A stretch of 21,639 nt of DNA from Gnetum montanum. Lineage: Eukaryota; Streptophyta; Gnetopsida; Gnetales; Gnetaceae. Below, piece by piece: positions 18,571 to 21,639 of the stretch. A program made the translations under genes and the position numbers. The DNA lies in assembly GCA_015680685.1 (NCBI GenBank), contig MNCI01000569.1, positions 5,635-27,273 of the forward strand, in the 5' to 3' direction. Below the pieces are notes generated by a model that worked only from the letters and a program-made list of their open reading frames with translations, was not told the origin of the DNA and searched no databases. Each line of letters starts with the position of its first letter. Within the stretch, counting starts at the first letter, position 1.

Positions 18571-19095
18571 GATACTAGAAATGGAATTGAGGTAGGATGG
18601 TCAAAATGGAGACAAGAAAGTGGTTTTTTATGTGATAAAAGAAGACAAATAAAATTAAAGAGGAAATTTTATATGGTTATTGTCTTATATGGTGTTGAAT
18701 ATTAGGTAGTATAAAAGAGGCATGAACAACAAATTAGTGTGACAAAAAGGTGAATGCTTTGATAGATGTTGAATGTTACTAGAGGAGATAAAATACATAA
18801 TAAAAACATTAGAGTTAGACTTGAAGTAACTTCTATTTTAGATAAGTTACAAGAATGACAAGTTATAAGGTTTGGACATGTGTAAAGAATATGAGACAAT
18901 GAGCCTATAAACAAAGCTTGCTACATCATTGTTCCATGAAAGCCATCAAAAGGTAGACCAAAGAAGACATGGGAAAAATGATTGAAGATGATTTGAAGAA
19001 ACTACATATAAAAAATATTCTAGCTCTTCATAAAGGAAAATGACCAAAAAAAACTTATGTAGCTAATTCCATTTTGTTAGGACAAGGCTAGGATG
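18571..19095 (+). pseudogene. RTE-type LINE, 3' end of the reverse transcriptase ORF
   Basis: One frame reads VGWSKWRQESGFLCDKRRQI, KLKRKFYMVIVLYGVEY, later RGDKIHNKNIRVRLEV and QVIRFGHV, then after shifts GRPKKTWEK and DKARMMM. This is the order at the C-terminal end of plant RTE-clade non-LTR elements: GW.KWR..SG.LCD, LYG.E.W, RLRW(F)GHV, RGRP(K)KTW, WDKA. At least six stops interrupt it. It ends with a short GAT/GATGAT run at about 19091-19102, a type of 3' tail simple repeat. Only the 3' end is present, consistent with 5' truncation at insertion. Confidence 0.75.
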
Positions 19096-19190
19096 ATGAT
19101 GATTCATATTAAGTTATTTGATGTGACTTTCTCTTTGATGCTTGTGGGATATTCTTACCACCTTTCTAATCTAAATCATGCTTCTAATAT

Positions 19191-19740
19191 TTAACAAGGA
19201 TTTTTCATCATTAAACATGTCATAGCTATAGTAATAATCTTTAGCTTTATTTTCCCAATCATGATGGTCTTAGTTGTGCCCCTTTTGATGATTTCTATCT
19301 TGCTTTTGGTATCTATTTCTATCTCCATATAGATCCCTACCAAAATGTTTGTTGTGGTCCCTTTAATTATAATCATATAGCTTTGTTCATGATTACTTGT
19401 TTGTTTACTTTAATCCCTTGATGGAGCTTGATCTCCTTGTCTATGTTCATCTTTGTTAGAACTGGGCAATGAAGATGATGAATTGGGAGAATAGGCATGA
19501 TGTCCTTGTCTTCTCTTGCAATCCCTTATTTTACCTCTATTGATTTTGTTGGAGGTCTTAAACCATAAGGCCTTTTGTGTTTTAGCATCCATTTCATCTC
19601 CTCTAGGATTGTCTATGATAACTAAGTGTAGCCTGTAATAGTAAGGATTTGAATGAGCATATAAGATCCTTGCTTGCAAATATCCATTCCAATTTTCTTT
19701 AAAATGGATTTTATCATCATCCACACCAGTGTTCTTATAA
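19191..19740 (-). pseudogene. Gag N-terminal fragment of a diverged relative (copy E)
   Basis: An open frame (19724-19410) starts MDDDKIHFKENWNGYLQA and ends in a basic and Ser-rich segment, RRQGHHAYSPNSSSSLPSS, then KDEHRQGDQ. This resembles the gag N-terminal region of copy B (REGRKHCHGNGSPSASPSSS). Further down the strand an RDH-rich reading continues to about 19200. It lies at the expected place after the LTR and decayed primer-binding site of copy E. The rest of the element is missing. The match is by composition and position, so moderate confidence. Confidence 0.5.
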
Positions 19741-19891
19741 TGTGGTGGTGATCGATCCTATAGGAAGAAGTCATGTTTCAATTAATAATGTGTGTGTTTG
19801 ACTTAAAATATAAAATTTCTTTAAAAGATAAATTGTCAATGATTTTAACAATAACTACTTGTAATTTATCTAATCTAGATCACTAGCAGCA

Positions 19892-19909
19892 TCCCCAATT
19901 ATGACACCC
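19892..19909 (-). promoter_or_regulatory. Decayed primer-binding site of copy E
   Basis: On the + strand TCCCCAATTATGACACCCA then TGATGTGCAG aligns base for base with the copy B junction, TCCCCGGCAACGACGCCAA then TGATGAGTGG. About two thirds of the positions are kept. Confidence 0.5.
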
Positions 19910-19910
19910 A

Positions 19911-20742
19911 TGATGTGCAGTGATATAGTCCCAACACCTAAACATATGATTTATAAGTGTTATGAGAGACCATGTCATAATTTGTGGATAGATTTAGTAG
20001 TATATTTAGATACTTAGGCATGAGATTGCAAGTTGGTATCTTCTAAGCTATAGTAGTGGTTTATAGTGTGTTTGGTTAAATATAGATGAGACACATGATG
20101 ATTAATGTTATTCAACCATGAACTAACTAACAAATAATAAAGAAATTAATTATTTAATTTATTTAATAATGAAATTGAATCCTAAACTAGCCTATGATGA
20201 TGAGTGTTAATTATAAGCTTTCTATGCACATCTTGAACTCATGTATCCACTATTAAAATTACCAAGTGTTATGCAACTAGGTGAGCTAAGCAATACTACT
20301 ACAATGATTATTAAGTGAATATGTATTTACATTTGACATTGGTTGTGCTCATTCTACCAATTTTGTGTACAAGAAAAAAATAAATATTAAGCTAATTGTG
20401 TGAAAAATAAATTGCATTAAAAGTTTATTATATTTTACATTAGAGTGTTGTAATAAATGGAAATCAATTTTGATCTTATTGTTAATCATGAAATATGTCC
20501 AAGTATAATTCACTCAAATAAGATGTTGTACAACTAACTTAGATTTATGTTGCATATAGTCATTAATTGTTACAAGAATTGATAAATTCTAGTTACCTAC
20601 TGATCAAATGGTGCCATAAATGTGGAAGGTGAATTATATTTATAGGCATGTATTGTAGTTGCAATATCATACTTGTGATATAATATTAGAACTTGTGATA
20701 TAGTAGATATGATATCACATCCAATGGACACAATTTTCATTA
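19911..20742 (-). repeat. Diverged 5' LTR of copy E (about 832 bp)
   Basis: On the + strand it starts TGATGTGCAG after the decayed primer-binding site and ends near TTCATTA at 20742. A TATA box (20644-20637) is preceded in U3 by GATATA/GATATC/AATATC motifs (about 20720-20660), as in the other LTRs. GTTTGGTTAAATATAGATG near 20067 corresponds to TATGGTTAAGTAAGCTTG in copy B. It is much more diverged than the other LTRs, so it is an older insertion or a sister subfamily. The outer end is approximate. Confidence 0.65.
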
Positions 20743-20767
20743 ATTTCAAGATAAGGACTATGCTAAT

Positions 20768-21101
20768 TGATGAGTCACGAAGTAAGTAGCTTGATATCAA
20801 ACCTCGATATCAGACCCTCAATATTGAACCCTCGATATCGGATACACAATATTGGATGGGCCAATCGATATCGGACACACGATGTCAGAACCTGTCTCAT
20901 TGTCTATAAATAGGAGACAGGAGCACTTGGTCTTGGACATTAGTTTTTTAGTCCCTTAGCCAAACTCTTGTAGTTTTTCCCTTCCAAAGTTAGAATTATT
21001 TCTGAGTGCCCACAGTAGGAGTCATAAGTGAATGAATCCTTATTCGAGCATTGTGTACCTGAGCACACCTTGTGTCCAGAAATAAAGATAAACTTTGTGA
21101 T
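20768..21101 (+). repeat. LTR F, U3 and R part, interrupted on the right
   Basis: Starts TGATGAG at 20768. U3 holds four GATATC motifs plus AATATT motifs (20791-20890), the TATA box is at 20905-20912 and AATAAA at 21081-21086, 176 bp apart. Sequence around TGCCCACAGTAGGAGTC matches 1912-1930 in copy A. It stops abruptly at 21101 where LTR G begins in the opposite orientation; the rest should lie beyond the window. Confidence 0.85.
20905..20912 (+). promoter_or_regulatory. LTR TATA box (LTR F)
   Basis: TATAAATA directly after the GATATC array and 176 bp before AATAAA at 21081. Confidence 0.65.
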
Positions 21102-21352
21102 TGATGAGTGGCGAGGTGCACCTACACTCAACCATACAAATACGAGCATTCATGCACAATCCGGTCAAACTTCGCAGACAGGCTAGTTGTGGTATCTAGA
21201 CAGTGACACATTGATTGTAGTTCAGTCTTCCCACCTGGACTAGTATTTGCTTTGTCATGTATGGTTTAGTCTAGAGTGAGGTGTATGATGTGTTTCCTAT
21301 CACTATGCTATTCCTAGAGGTAATGGAAAATTACTTTGTTTAAGCTAATAGG
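21102..21352 (-). repeat. LTR G, U5 end only, inserted in LTR F
   Basis: On the + strand TGATGAGTGGCGAGGTGCACC opens a reverse-orientation LTR. It is cut at 21352, after TTTAAGCTAATAGG, by a second LTR start. It shares with LTR H the segment CTAGTTGTGGTATCTAGACA and following sequence that copy B lacks, so G and H form a subfamily. Confidence 0.85.
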
Positions 21353-21639
21353 TGATGAGTGGTGAGGTACCCCTACACTCAATCATACGAATACAAGCAT
21401 TTCACGCACGATCTAGTTGAACTCCGCTGACGAACTAGCTGTGGCATCTAGATAGTTACTCTTAGATCGCAGTTCGCTATCTTCCCCCCTAGACTAGTAT
21501 TAGCTTTGTCATGTATGGTTTAGTCCAAAGTAAGGTGTATGATGTGGTTTCTAACCTAGTGCTACTTCTAGAGGCAATGGAAAATATCTTTAATTAAGCT
21601 AAGAGGAAAGGGAGAGAGAATCTAAACTAGCCTAAGTAC
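21353..21639 (-). repeat. LTR H, U5 end, inserted in LTR G, runs off the window
   Basis: On the + strand it begins TGATGAGTGGTGAGGTACCC and aligns with 21102-21352 over its first 250 bases with scattered substitutions. It continues past the point where G is cut (AAGCTAAGAGGAAAGG), as expected if H inserted into G at that site. It ends at the window edge; whether it is solo or part of a full element cannot be seen. Confidence 0.85.

Overview
The window reads as nuclear DNA of a large, repeat-rich plant genome, most likely a flowering plant. It is AT-rich and shows no host gene with an intact reading frame. It holds long terminal repeat (LTR) elements with a plant Ty3/gypsy-type primer-binding site, a plant-type L1 LINE, an RTE-type LINE remnant and a probable tRNA-derived SINE. 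I cannot name the species.

Layout. Positions 1-2596 are the 3' half of an LTR retrotransposon on the + strand (copy A): about 1.7 kb of internal DNA, a polypurine tract and a 902-bp LTR. Positions 2597-4560 are unassigned AT-rich DNA. About 4575-17650 is one decayed L1 LINE (+ strand), with ORF1 zinc knuckle, endonuclease, reverse transcriptase and zf-RVT, broken by three insertions of the copy A LTR family: a solo LTR at 5741-6617 (+, target-site duplication ATAGA), a solo LTR at 7116-7976 (-, GGACC/AGACC), and a full element at 9106-15947 (-, copy B, perfect duplication AAAAC). Positions 17650-18430 are unassigned, followed by a probable SINE (about 18430-18560) and an RTE LINE 3' end (18571-19095). 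Positions 19191-20742 are the 5' end of an older, diverged relative of the LTR family (- strand). The right edge is a stack of LTR pieces: F (20768-21101, +), broken by G (21102-21352, -), broken by H (21353 to the window end, -).

The most interesting object is the LTR family itself. Copy B is 6842 bp with two LTRs, a primer-binding site, a polypurine tract and decayed gag plus a protease remnant, but no reverse transcriptase, RNase H or integrase. Where pol should be there is a roughly 2-kb segment, shared with copy A, holding short exon-like blocks next to splice-like sites. It looks like a non-autonomous gag-only family that may carry a captured host-gene fragment. Its LTRs end in 7-bp inverted repeats (TGATGAG...CTCATCA), carry a TATA box about 176 bp before an AATAAA signal, and have a U3 region made largely of GATATC-containing modules whose number varies between copies.

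All coding regions are broken. Frames were assigned by reading translations by eye; no database search was run.
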